64,000 nucleotides of DNA from Buxus sempervirens (lineage: Eukaryota > Streptophyta > Magnoliopsida > Buxales > Buxaceae), in the NCBI GenBank assembly GCA_947561395.2, contig OX387193.1:14632001-14696000 (forward strand). The letters run 5' to 3'. The notes below the pieces were generated by a model. It made no database searches. It was given only the letters and a program-made list of their open reading frames with translations, and was not told the origin of the DNA. The position numbers were made by a program, and so were the translations under genes. Positions 35,711-46,858 of this stretch are shown one piece after another. Numbering within the stretch: the first letter of the stretch is position 1; every line of letters begins with the position of its first letter.

Positions 35711-36093
35711 CCGACCAATTTCTTCTGTCGCTAAAGGTGTAACGAATGGTATAACAAATTTTGACGACGCGACACGCGTCCTAATGGTTTAAAAATCGAA
35801 ATAACACTGACAGAAACGGCGAACAACCAAAACTAACACGACGTTCCGTCGTTAGCGTTGTTCGTTGACGTTTGTTTCATTCGATTAAAAAAATTGCGCC
35901 CAATTCAAAAATTTCAAAACCCCTCTTTTTCAAAACCCCTCTCATTTCTTCGTCCTCCTCAACCTAAACCCCTTCAACCGATCTTCTTCCCCTTTCGTTC
36001 CTCTTCCTCCTCCTCCTCAACCTAAACCCCTTTCATTCTTCTTACAAAAGAACATTCGTAACACCATTAGCGACAGAGGAAATCGGTTGCCAT
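35711..36093. mobile_element. Short terminal-inverted-repeat element (MITE-like or Mutator-like end)
   Basis: The left end contains AATTTCTTCTGTCGCTAAAG, running on to GGTGTAACGAATG. The reverse complement of the right end contains GATTTCCTCTGTCGCTAATG, running on to GTGTTACGAATG. Together they form an inverted repeat of about 32 bases with about five mismatches. The interior has C/T-rich strings (TTTCAAAACCCCTC repeated). The 9-bp duplication abuts the left end, but the right end leads into the S20 fragment, so the unit may be one end of a larger element. Confidence 0.5.
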
Positions 36094-36301
36094 CTCCATT
36101 TCTTCTTGTACTCGGTCGAAATCTACCACTTTTAGGTCTCTCAGTTTTTCTACAAATCTATCATGGAAAGCCTTCATTAATGGTATAAAAAAAGCTCTGC
36201 GAACACCTCAGCTTTTTCTCTCTCCTTATCTCTTTTTCCCTTGCAATTTGGGTTCAGAGCAAGAATCCCTCTTTGCCTATATATGATTATGGGATTTTGA
36301 A

Positions 36302-36493
36302 ATGTGGGATTCGCCTCTTGCAGGGAGTTTACCAATGAGAGCAATCGAGAGGCCCATACACCGGCGTTCTGTTGTTTGCGAAGTGGCTCCAAATAAAAAG
36401 GCTGATTCAGCTACAAAGAGAGCTTGGCAAGATGACAAAAGGAGCATCTACAACAAAGCCCGGAAATCTGAAGTTAGAACCTGCATGAAGAAG
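36302..36493 (+). pseudogene. RPS20: Plastid ribosomal protein S20 gene fragment, exon (forward copy)
   Basis: The frame contains RRSVVCEVAPNKKADSATKR and AWQDDKRSIYNKARKSEVRT, closing CMKK at a canonical donor AAG/GTATCC. This matches the nuclear-encoded precursor of bS20c: the end of the transit peptide (VVCE), then the Lys/Arg-rich helix that binds 16S rRNA in the plastid small subunit. In the Arabidopsis protein, as I recall it, the same segment reads APKKKVDSAAKRARQ and ends RTRMKK. An acceptor-like CTTGCAG at about 36323 suggests the real exon starts inside this stretch. The Thr in SATKR and the Cys in RTCMKK look derived compared with the inverted copy. Only the N-terminal half is here plus a piece of the next exon, so it cannot make S20. 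Confidence 0.85.
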
Positions 36494-36696
36494 GTATCCC
36501 TCTTCTTTTTTTCCTTTCAATTTGGTGTTTGATTTGATGATTTCTCTCTTCCACATACCCCTTCGACTGATGTGAAATCAGTTCTGTTTTCCTCAATTAT
36601 TTATTGAACGTGGTATAGATTTTGTCAAGTTTCTGGGTTTCCTTTTCATTTTATGGTTTGCACGGTGGTGTTCACTAATATACGTATTAGTGCAGT

Positions 36697-39600
36697 TGTG
36701 CGCACCCGATTTCGGTCGCACGACGAGGCGCACGCAAAACGATGCGTGCCTCGGGATTTTTTGGAGTTGCCACTGCTTGATGGGGTGCAGGCAGACACCT
36801 GGGTGCCTAAGTTCTTCTACTAAGGCTTGGTCTACGGCTTGAGATTCTAAGTATGTTCTCGGTTGCGGTCTGGGAAAGTCCATGGACACCCCAGTCCACC
36901 CCGTCAAGTGACGGGTCCCATAGGTTTCCCTGGTTTTGAGTCAACTCAGTTGGTTTCTCACTCACCCGATTCCTATTCCAGCATGTAATTTGATTAAGTC
37001 TGGCGGGACCGCCAAAGTGCTGTGGGTCCCTTTACTTGATTTTATCTCCTTAATTAAAGTGATGTGGGTCTGATTGGGCGGGCCCCGTTGGAGGGCCCGC
37101 GGATTCCTGGGTGGGCTCGGTTGAGCCCACGTGTCTCCTTGGTGGGCCTCAGTCTAAACCTGAGAGGCCCTTTGGGCTTTGGTTCAAGTGAATTGATTTT
37201 ATTTAAATTCCAGTTTGATTATTTAAGTGATTTCTATGCACAAGTGGGCCGGGACTGTTTGTGGGCCCTTGAGTGGGCCTCACCCTGGTTGCCAAGTGTT
37301 TTGAGTTATTCTTGATTAACCTTTGCCAAAATGGGCCAAGCCTTGGGCTTGGGGCCCTTTACCTGGGCTCGGGCTTGAAAGCCCAAGACTTCTTGAGTTA
37401 GGGTTTTGAAACCTTAACCTTGGTTAATGGGCTTGGTGGGCCCGATAGGCCCTGCCCTTTGCCTCGGCCAAACCATATCTAAGTCTAGATCAACATGCTT
37501 CAAAATTGGGCTTGGGTGGGCCTCCAATGGTGTGGCCCACTCAAATGGATTGATTTTATCTTTATTTAACAAAAGGAGTTTGTCGGGCTTGGTGGGCCCC
37601 GTTGGAAGGCCCACCTGGAATCAATTTGGACCGGGTGTCCAAGGCCCATCTTGGGTTTCCGGGTGACCCGGAAACCCTACTGGTTCGCCTGGATTTGATC
37701 AAACAAACCAAAAATCACACAAGATCAACAAAAATGGCAAAAAAAGAATTCTGGCAGTGTAGCCGGTTACACATAAGTCTCTGTGTATCCGGCATCTTTA
37801 GCCGGCTACACATGGGCTTCAGTTGATCCGGCCTGAGTTGCCGGATCAACCCCCAGAAGCCCTTTTTTCGATTTTTGCATTGGGGTTGGGTTTTTAGGCT
37901 TTCTAGGATGTTCCAGTGATCATGTGGGCTCCTGTGTGAGCCCACAGTGGTTCAGGTGGGAGGAAGACCTCCCTTTGGTCACCTTTTTTGGGGTTTTAGT
38001 GGTTCAAGCAAGGGGGAGGAGGCTCAAGGTGTTGCCTCCTCCCATTTTTGGGACACTCCCAGTGGCGGAGTAGGGACCTATGTGTCCCTGTTTCGTTCTT
38101 ATAATTTCATATGACAGCAAACTGCTGAGATAAAGGGAAGACAATAAGCTAAACTCAATCTACATGCTCTTGAACCGTGGAGAACATGCATGCCTTTTGG
38201 TGTGTTGTGAGCATAAAAAATGAAAGGCACGTGTGCGTGCCCATGCATGCCATGAGATGGCTAATGGCTCAAACATATATAATGATCTAGCATAGCACTT
38301 GTGGGTGTGTGAAGGTGGGCGCGCATGCATGCTTTTGAGACTACGAAAGCATATTAAAATCAACTCCACATGGGAACTAAAGAATCAAGGAAAGAAGAGA
38401 TGAGAGGGGGGCTTATGACGGGATACATGAGAGGCAAACGTGGGGGAACATGCTCCCCCGTGCGAACGAGACAAGTTGGTAACAGTATGATGTTCTAAAA
38501 ACCGTAGCAAAACATGCTTGAAAGGAACCATCTCCCTCCCTTAAAACCGTACGGATGGTCCTCCTCTTACCATGGAGGTTAAGCTACTTCATGTGGCCAC
38601 AAATGGAGAAGGAGGGGAGCAAAACACGGCAAGAACATACTTTGAACATCACACACACACTGGTTAGTTTAAAAACCCTCAAACTTGCTCATTTTAAACT
38701 ATGTTGAACAAAAGGTTACAGTGAACATTACCTTGGGTTCTGAACCCTTGTGGAGTGGGTGTGAAGTCTCCCTGGGGCAAGCTAAGGTGCTGGAGCACCT
38801 TCTTTGGCCACCAACAGCAAGTCCCCCTCCTTGGTTTTGGTGAAAGATGAAGAGGAAGACAAGAAAAGGAGAAGAGATTGGCCTTAGGGTGATGTTTTAG
38901 GGTTTGGGGGAGCCAAAGGGGGGCAAGAAGAGATGGAGGAGACTGGGAGAGAGAATGGAGAAGCTTAGGAGAGATGGGAGACCTAAAAAAATGAGCCGTC
39001 CTCCCCTTTTGCTAGGGTTTTTTTTTTATAAGCAATGACCAAAAGTTAATTTATTTCTTGCTTTATCACCAAAACTTTACCCACTTTTCATTTGTGCCTT
39101 TTTTTAAATATAAGCAATGATTATGAATCATTGCTTCAAGACTTAGCCTCCAAGTTTACTTGGAGGCTAAGTCTTGCTTGGGGAAGGCTTGGACGAATTC
39201 TCCACAAGGAAAATTTATCCAACCACATGTTTTTTTTATTTTCTTTTTTATTTTCTTTTTTTTCTTTATGTACTTTTATTATTATTATATTAGGATTTTT
39301 TTTGTTTCAAACTTTGGATGCACATGCATCTTTTAACTTTTAGCAAAAATATTATTTTTTTATTCAAAACTTTTCATTTTGCTGCTCTTTCTTCACTATT
39401 TGCCACGTGTGCAGATTTTCAGAAACTTCAACTGCCCACAACTCACTAATCTGATATCCGATTTTAGCAAACTTAGTGGCGTTGGAATCAGTGCGAGATT
39501 CCCAATCCACTGAATTTCAGTTTAGCAGCAAATTTGAGTTTTTTAGCAGAAGTGCCGGGCCGCGTTCGGGAGCCGGTTTTGCTCATATTTCCTTATCCGG

Positions 39601-39930
39601 GACTTTGATTCCAGCAAACTCAGTTGCGTTGGAATTGTGTCGAGATGCTCTTTCTGCTGGTATCAAATGAGGTAGCTGATCTGGGGTTTAGCAGAAAGTC
39701 AATTTCTGCTTTTCTCAGATTTGACCAGCCCATAACTTCTTCATCTGGACTCCGATTTGAGCAAACTCTGTTCCATTAGAATCGTATCGGAATCCTCTTT
39801 CCAATGGTAGGAAGCATGGCAACTGATTTGCACCAGATAAAAAGTCAACTTTTTGACTTTCTCAAGTTTGACTTTTCAATTAGAATTTCATTTTCTGCAT
39901 TTTGGGAGGTGCAAAAATGAGGTTCTTACA
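36697..39930 (-). mobile_element. Solo LTR D (Tat-type), inserted in the S20 intron
   Basis: 3234 bases, TGTGCGCACCC to GAGGTTCTTACA on the plus strand, with a perfect duplication GCAGT (36692-36696 and 39931-39935). The inverted S20 copy (near 57912-57922) lacks the LTR and reads straight through, giving a clean empty site. The LTR keeps a TATA box (39023-39030), a donor (38731), inverted-repeat words with GTATCCGG/CCGGATC (37755-37850) and a GGGCCC-rich U5. It is the longest D LTR in the window. Confidence 0.97.
39023..39030 (-). promoter_or_regulatory. TATA box of minus-strand solo LTR D
   Basis: TATAAAAA read on the minus strand, about 290 bases before the donor CCAAG/GTAATG. Confidence 0.5.
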
Positions 39931-40089
39931 GCAGTTTTTCTGGCTTAGATTAGAAGTTTGCTTAAAGGTGCAAATAGATAACCAGAAGTTAGTAAATTGT
40001 TGCCAGTTATTTGATGCTATGCTTTCTTGAAATGGTTTATTACTGATCGTTTAGATACTTCTCTTTTCATAATTGACTGAGAAGCTTGA

Positions 40090-40092
40090 TGT

Positions 40093-40167
<75 letters not shown>
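40090..40167. repeat. (GT)n(GA)n microsatellite in the S20 intron
   Basis: About 14 GT units are followed by about 25 GA units. The inverted copy has a much shorter CT tract (57713-57737), and solo LTR B has inserted beside it. Confidence 0.97.
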
Positions 40168-40171
<4 letters not shown>

Positions 40172-41334
40172 TATTTGAGAATAGGATACTTATGAAATCC
40201 AAGATTGGAGCAGTTGACTGAATTGTGAAGTTGTCTGATTACAGTTTTAAAGTAGCATTTGTGTTGATAATGTGGGTTGGTTCATTGGAATGAAAAAGGG
40301 CAAGAAAGAATATTAAGTAAAAAATGCAAATAAATAGATTAACTTCATCAACAGAGGATTCCTCTTTCTCTCCCATTGAGTTTTTGGGAGAAAAAAACTT
40401 ATGGCTAAGAAGAAGCAGAAAACAGGGCATAAAATAATTTCATTGACAATTTTTTATGGTGGAATCCTTCTTCGTTCTTTCCCAGAACATGAGGCTTATC
40501 AAGTTGATGTGTAAGCTAGAGTTTTGGAAAATTAGAACAGAATTCTTGGTATAAATGAATAATAATATGTGTATATAAATGTTTTGTGCATACCATTATA
40601 ATTGAAAATTATTCAAACTGGGTTTGGAAACATTTAGCTGATGAAATTCCGTGGTGACACCTGAACTTGTAATTGTATTTAAAACCTACGACAAAGTAAA
40701 TCTGTTGGTACTTAAAATCCTTTAAAAACAAATCTTGCAAAGATAGTGTTCATTTGAAGAAACCTGGATAAAATAAGGTGGTTGTGGCTTTATGAACATT
40801 AAGGTGGAAAGTGATTTGGAATATTGCTGGTTCTGGGCAACAATTCGTGCAGTTATTAGTTGTAGGAACCTTGAACATGATTGAACATTATTTTGTTTAG
40901 TGAATTAAAATGGAGATTAAAATCATTGCAGATTGTTGGTTTTTTAGTATCGGTGCAATGGTTTTACAAAATATTTTGTTGATAATACAGTCTAGTCTCC
41001 CATGCAAGGATTGAGTATTAAAAATAAATGTTGTAGATGTAAAGCATGATGGAAGGGGCTTTACTCGCCTAATACCATGCCTGAGCCATAATGCAATTAG
41101 TTGAAAGATAATTAAAAGCAATTCAGGGGGGAAGTAAACAGTAGGGCAAAGGCCATTCAAACGTCAATCTTCATCATTGCTGTGTTCTGGGGACCATCTT
41201 ATTCTCAGCATTTGACTGAAAATGTTAATATGTAGGTTCTTATAGATCTGTCTAGAATAGTAAGTGTAAGAAAGCAAAGTTTTAAAGTTATTCATAGCCT
41301 TTATTCTTCAATTAACGTAATTCATATAATTTAG

Positions 41335-41391
41335 GTTGTGGAATCATTGGATGTCCTCAAGAAGAAAAGGGATACACAAGCTGAAGAAATT
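41335..41391 (+). pseudogene. RPS20: S20 gene fragment, following exon, truncated
   Basis: After the acceptor TTTAG the frame reads VVESLDVLKKKRDTQAEEI, which continues the forward exon in phase (KK then V). It matches the S20 helix that reads VLEALEGLKKKTDAQADEI in Arabidopsis, from memory. It then runs into TTTTCAAAACCCCTC, the C/T-rich sequence also found inside the terminal-inverted-repeat unit at 35711-36093. The rest of S20, including the RRKSRLARRKKA-type C-terminal region, is missing. Confidence 0.85.
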
Positions 41392-41478
41392 TTCAAAACC
41401 CCTCTTTTTCAAAACCCCTTTCATTCTTCCTCCTCCTCAACATTCGTAAGATGAATGGCGATAGAGGAAATCGATCGC
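41391..41478. mobile_element. Second, partial copy of the terminal-inverted-repeat sequence
   Basis: TTTCAAAACCCCTCTTTTTC and CATTCGTAAGATGAATGGCG, running on to GATAGAGGAAATCG, parallel the right half of 35711-36093 (CATTCGTAACACCATTAGCG, then ACAGAGGAAATCG). The forward S20 fragment therefore lies between two copies of the same element end. Confidence 0.55.
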
Positions 41479-42849
41479 TCGCTAAGTACTGTAGATTCTC
41501 TCACTAGCTCTGAAGCAACCCTGCAAGCTAGACTTTGATACGAGGTGATGGAAGCCCTAGCGGGTTCGTTTAGGGTTTGTAGATACGAATCAGAGAAGGA
41601 ATCTTTAGGGTTCTCTCGGTTGTGTATTATTGGTTAATTCCCTCTGTTTGCAATGATTTAGTAACGCTTGCTACTGATATTACGAATTTTCGAGCTTTTT
41701 CGTTAGGAGTTACTGTGTTTTTATTGTAAATTTTTTTATTTTTATGGTGTTCATGCCTGCCAGTCATATGTTTATACTTCATACACACTTCACAACATAT
41801 ATTTTTGCAATTATTTTTTATACCGAATTTATACCATTCTTCAGAAATTATAAGTTAGGAAAAGAAGGACATTGGGCTGTGACTATTTATTTTATCTTTT
41901 CCTCTTCTTCTTTTTTTTTTAATTTCTATGCAGGTCATTTGCTTCTTGCCTATGGATATAGAGGGAAGAACTTCCAAGAGAATGAATTCCACAGCTGCAT
42001 CAGCATCCTTGGAGTGTTCAATAGCAATAGCTTATAGTATTGTATTATCATTCTAAACGGTCTCTTCCTTTTTATGGAGCTCACGTAAACATGAATTTTG
42101 TATTTTAGTTCACAATGAGCATTGGTGGGATTACTTTTTTTGCCTTGGAACTTGGAAGCTTGTTTTTTCAGTTTATTACTTTCAAAAGTCGATATCTCAC
42201 TGTTTTTCTCCTAATGATGATATTCTTCAGATTCAGAGGCGTCGTGTTCTCGAGGATGATGAGTTACACCTTTGAAGGACAAATAGATTGTTTCAGATGT
42301 ATATTTCTAGTGTGCTGGTCCATGATTTTAGTCCTAAATATGTTGACCTGTGTTAACATGATATTGCTGCTAAAAATTATTGTATTTTTTCTTTCTTTTT
42401 TTGTGCATTAAACAGTTTATGTTTGTTAACGAGTATGAGAATTTGTTCCTTCCATGGAAAATTTCTACCCTACTGTTCAGGTCATTTTCTCTCTTTAATT
42501 TTCTCAAACGCTATCGTTCGCTCAACAAAACGAAACCCCCAGATTTGGGTAGTTGCGTCTAAAACACCAAAAGAACATCAAAAGCATAAAAAACGTCTGG
42601 AAGAAGAAAATAATAGACTATTAAAAGCTTTTCGAAGGGATTTAAAACAAAACAATCCTTAAAAGAAGCACGAATCACGGATTCAAGACATAAAACCCTA
42701 CAAAACACACGAAAGCGAAAATGTCTGAAAAAACCTTTACCAGAAAAGATGGTGAACACTTAACTCATGCATTGGAAGGTCTTAAGGATACTTATATATG
42801 TTAGAAGGAAGTCTAGAAGGAATGGGAATTATGTTAGGAAGCAGTGTAG
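41479..42849. other. Low-copy-looking stretch with possible gene scraps
   Basis: 41540-41640 resembles a plant 5' leader (GAAGCCCTAG, TTTAGGGTTT, CTTTAGGGTTC). Two acceptor-like sites (TATGCAG near 41934 and TTCTTCAG near 42230) precede short frames (HLLLAYGYRGKNFQENEF; IQRRRVLEDDELHL). I do not recognise them and they do not connect into a gene. They could be further captured exons. Confidence 0.25.
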
Positions 42850-43555
42850 AAGTAATTAGAATTACGTTAGACAAGTTCGCAATTGTTATAAGCGAACTAA
42901 CGAATTATGTAGAAGTAACGCAATTATGTAAGGCCAGTTCGTAATTGTTATAAGGGAACTAATAGATTTAACGTTTGAATAACATCGAACGCGACGAATT
43001 ACATAAGGCCAGTTCACAATTGTTATAAGGGAACTAACGGATTTAATGTTCGAACAGCAACGAACGTGGAGAATTACGTAAGGCCAGTTAGAAATTGTTA
43101 TAAGGGAACTATCGGATTTAACGTTTGAACAACGTCGAGCGGGGAGAATTACAATTGTTATAAGGGAACTAACGGATTTAACGTTCGAACAGCGTCGAAC
43201 GCGGAGAATTACGTAAGGCTAGTTCGCAATTGTTATAAGGGAATTATCGGATTTAACGTTCGAACAATGTCGAACGCGGAGAATTACGTAAGGCCAGTTT
43301 GCAATTGTTATAAGGGAACTGTCGGATTTAACGTTCGAACAGAGTCGAACACAGAGAATTACAATTGTTATAAGGGAACTAATGGATTTAACGTTCGAAC
43401 AACGTCGAACGCGGAGAATTACGTAAGGCTAGTTCGCAATTGTTATAAGGGAACTATCGAATTTAACGTTCGAACAGCGTTGAACGCGGAGAATTACATA
43501 AGGCCAGTTCGCAATTGTTATAAGGGAACTAAGGGAATTAAAGTCGAACGGTGCC
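42850..43555. repeat. 75-bp tandem repeat array
   Basis: About nine or ten units carry GTAAGGCCAGTTCGCAATTG, TTATAAGGGAACTAACGG and ATTTAACGTTCGAACAGCG. Most are 75 bases and a few are about 51 because one segment is skipped. CGAACG and TTCGAAC words make it rich in CpG for this window. Because 75 is divisible by three, some frames stay open by period alone. Confidence 0.93.
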
Positions 43556-44682
43556 TCTAACGCTGTAAAATGATAACCATAAAATCTTCATTTCCACCTC
43601 GATTGGGGTGTCGTTTGGACCATAGCTTCTCTAACTTATATTTAACCAACTTAGACACTTTAAATACTCGGGTTTGAACAAATGTTGGTGTTGGTTACTT
43701 TTTTAACTTTCATCTTGAAGTTTTGCTTATAGGCCATCATCCATCCAATCTTTCTTTCATCCTACTTTTGCACATCTGACTATACTCTATTCTTTAATTT
43801 ACACTTACGCTTATAAACTAGTTCAAAATACAAGATGTACAATTCGATATATATTCATGCTTCCAATTTTATGTGCCATGGGCATACTCTGAAGCTTTGG
43901 GACCAACTGTTTCACATCATAAGTTCTTGGCCAAGTATCAGGTTCTATTAGAAACAAGAATCCACAGCAAGTCTCTGCACCTGATACTAACAATAAGCAT
44001 TTATCTGAAACAAGATATATATTTATGGAAAGCCCAAAAGTTGCCAGAAAACATGGAGATGGCACTATGGTTTGTGGAAGTGCAAGGTGCAAAAGGGATT
44101 ATCATGGTTAATGCATGGAATATTCCATGCGTGACTTGAACAAGTACATTAATTACAATTATCGAACCAAAGTAACAGATATATACAATCCTTCCATCAT
44201 CAAACATTTTCAAAAACCTATATCCACATGCCAAAAAAACCTACATCCACATCCAAAAAATATACATCCACATCCAAAAAAAAGAGACATCATATCCAAA
44301 AAATATACATCCACCACTGCCACTAGGGCCAATAACATGACTACAAACAGCCCTTGGACCGGGAGTGTGTGTGAGGAGGACCCCTTCTACCATCCGCTGC
44401 ACGTGGACCTAGCGCTTCTTTAGGAGCTACATGTCACTCCCCTTCTTGATCATCGTCAGCCTGACTGAGGAAAAAGTTTACCAACTCCTTGCCAGCAATC
44501 AACATTTAAAGCATCTGTATGAAAGTTCATATCTGGAGGAATCTCAACTACAAATATCAACTAGGATGCCATTAAAACTAATACAGAGCCTATGCAAAGA
44601 GTTAAGGTTATTACTGGTAGAAGTACCAATTACATCATCTTGGATTATATTGTTTTTGGTGAGTTGATTTTTATTGGGCCTA
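43556..44682. other. No recognised gene; short A/C-rich minisatellite at 44210-44315
   Basis: A/T-rich sequence without a convincing frame. ACATCCACATCCAAAAAA is repeated about four times near 44240-44310. Before the insertion of element A it joined directly to 54544. Confidence 0.5.
44678..44682. other. Target-site duplication of element A, left
   Basis: GCCTA, repeated exactly at 54539-54543 on the other side of the element. Confidence 0.95.
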
Positions 44683-45590
44683 TGTAAGACCCTGAATTTT
44701 GTGAGTATTTATTTATTTATTTAGTTATTTATTCTGATGTATAAACTGTGTTTATCAGGTTATTTTGTGGTTTGAGGGCTTAGCCCATACTCGTATGTAC
44801 AGGCGTTATATAGCCATTTTTCCGAAAAATCGTAGTATTATCATTGGTATTATTAAAGTATAGTTATGTGATTATTAACGCGAATAGATGCTGAACATGT
44901 AGTATCTTCGGTGGGCGAGCATGCATAGGATCAAGGGGTTAAAAGGGTGGATCCACCGGCGTATACATCTCGCAAGGTAAGTGTTAAATGAGCAAATAAG
45001 GGAAAGTAGGGTTTTTAGTTTTAAACGAAATACGCGTATACTTACGGAAAGATTTTCGTTAAGTCTGGACATCAGGAGAACTCGCGATTTCGGCTGGAGT
45101 GGCGACTAGGGCTTTTGTTCGTGAAGAACCATAAATCGCAAGTGCTGGAAGAAGGAGTTCGGAGCTGAAGTTCATTGGGTTATTTCTATGTGCTCGAGAA
45201 GATTAGTTTCGGTAGATTTTTCATTCGCGTGCGTGGCCGGAGAAGTGATCGGCCGAGGTTTTACCATTCGGGAATAAGCACACTCAGGTGAGTAGCACTG
45301 ATTTACAACTGGGATTTGTGTTTTCTGTTTCTCTCGAGATTATTCTGATGCATGGTTTATATATCAACTGATAGTATGAGTTTTTCTGGTTTTCTGGTTT
45401 TCGGGAAGTTACATGAACAGAGTCTCCGGATTTAATTTTATAATTGAAAATGAAAGTGTTTAGATTAATTCCAAATATGGTTGGGAAGTCTTCTGGGAGT
45501 ATTAGGAGTGTATTGGAGTAGTTACAGACCTTCACAAACCGGCCAGTCATGTAGATCTCAAAATAACAGAGAAATGAAAACCACAGGGGG

Positions 45591-45865
45591 TATCCGCTCA
45601 CCTCGCGCTCACCGGCGCTCACCTCAGAGGTAGGCGCCCCGTTAATAACGACCTACCGCCGAGCTCGCGCCCACCTCACGCTCATCTCGCGCGAAGTAGA
45701 AAACGAGGCGCCCATCTCACGCGAATCTCGCGCCCACCTCACGCCCATCTCGCGCTCATCTCGCGCTCACCTAGCGTCGGGTGAGCGGCAGGTCGATTTT
45801 ACCCATTTTCTTCACCGCCGACCGGCGCTCACCTCGCGCCCACCTCAATAGGTGAGCGGCAGACC
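45591..45865 (+). repeat. CpG-rich word array in the left LTR
   Basis: Repeated TCGCGCTCAC, CGCGCCCACC and TCGCGCGAA words at irregular spacing inside the predicted LTR intron. The block is present in every A-type LTR and stands out from the A/T-rich surroundings. Confidence 0.8.
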
Positions 45866-46816
45866 TATTTTGCTTACCGAAATGGAATTTCTGATTTGAC
45901 CAAGAGTATTTGCATTACTTAGGGGTTAAACCACTTCACTATTCACTTGGTTAGGAACCTGGGAAACCATTTTGCCTATGAAATTAATAGAGGAAAAATT
46001 TGTGAACATCTTATGAGTTTTAAGTTGAGTTTAGGTTACTTATGAGTATTGTGCCGGACACCAAACTAGTAAGAGTTACCAGTTACTTTTCCTTGTTCTA
46101 TACACTGTTTTGATTGAGAAGTTCTTGTATTTCTGGTTTCACTTGTTGGAAACTCTATACGTATTGAAAGGTTTTCTTTGGTATGAATGGATTGAGTTTT
46201 ACTTTCATATGACTTGTGTTACGGAAATGAGAAAATACTGAATGTACTTGAGGTACTGCTTGGTCCAGAGGGACAGGTGATGAATTGTGATGAGTTCTTA
46301 CATGATGTGGAATGAATGGTTTTGTTTTGATATTGAAATTGAGATTATACGATGTTTACTGTTTTGGTCTAGCTTGTCCTGGATCCAGATGTTTAAGCTT
46401 GGTAATGTGATGTTATTGTTGGTTGTTGGAATTGCATGGCCTTGTGTGTTACCACGACCGGTGTAGAGCAGCCAGAAACCCTGAGTAGGCCTGGTTGTCA
46501 ATGCAGAAACCCGGGGAGTAGGCCTGCATTGGATGACGAAACCCTGAGTAGGCCGTCATTTCAGAGTATCCGAAACCCTGAGTAGGCCGGAACTGTGTAC
46601 ATGGAGGTGTGGAGTGTCTACTTGGCATGTTTAATTTATCAACTAAACGATAGTCATGACATTGACCAATCGATGTGTTATTGTACTTAACTGAGATGTG
46701 ATTTGTTTGATTTGAACTTGGGAAATTGATGTTGGTTGTTTAAACGTATTGTAGTGTTGTCGATGCATAGTTTTAAAATGTGATTCAACTATTTCTGCAT
46801 GCATGTGCTACTCGCT

Positions 46817-46858
46817 GAGATATTCGTATCTCACTCTGTTGTTGTTCTATTTTTTCAG
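46817..46858 (+). promoter_or_regulatory. Stem-loop and 3' splice acceptor, left LTR of A
   Basis: GAGATA-TTCG-TATCTC (46817-46832) is a perfect six-pair stem with a TTCG loop. A T-rich tract ending TTTTTTCAG at 46858 follows. With the donor at 45288 the predicted intron is 1571 bases. Confidence 0.6.

Larger units (their letters stand above)
36494..41334 (+). other. Intron of the captured S20 fragment, enlarged by a solo LTR
   Basis: GTATCC at the donor and TTTAG at the acceptor (41331-41334), phase 0. Without the 3239-bp LTR plus duplication the intron is about 1.6 kb. The first part is repeated in inverted orientation at 54905-58109. Confidence 0.7.

Noticed and set aside
36302-41391. A functional plastid S20 gene
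   Set aside because: Only part of two exons is present, the second runs into transposon-like sequence and the C-terminal half is absent.
43267-43560. A 97-codon open frame with a 25-residue repeat (NCYKGT motif)
   Set aside because: It follows from the 75-base period of the tandem array; no start context, no family match, and other parts of the array do not keep the frame.
44803-44812. TTATATA near the start of LTR A as its TATA box
   Set aside because: Not called separately: a second candidate (TTTATATATC, about 45356) lies after the donor and I cannot choose between them from sequence alone.
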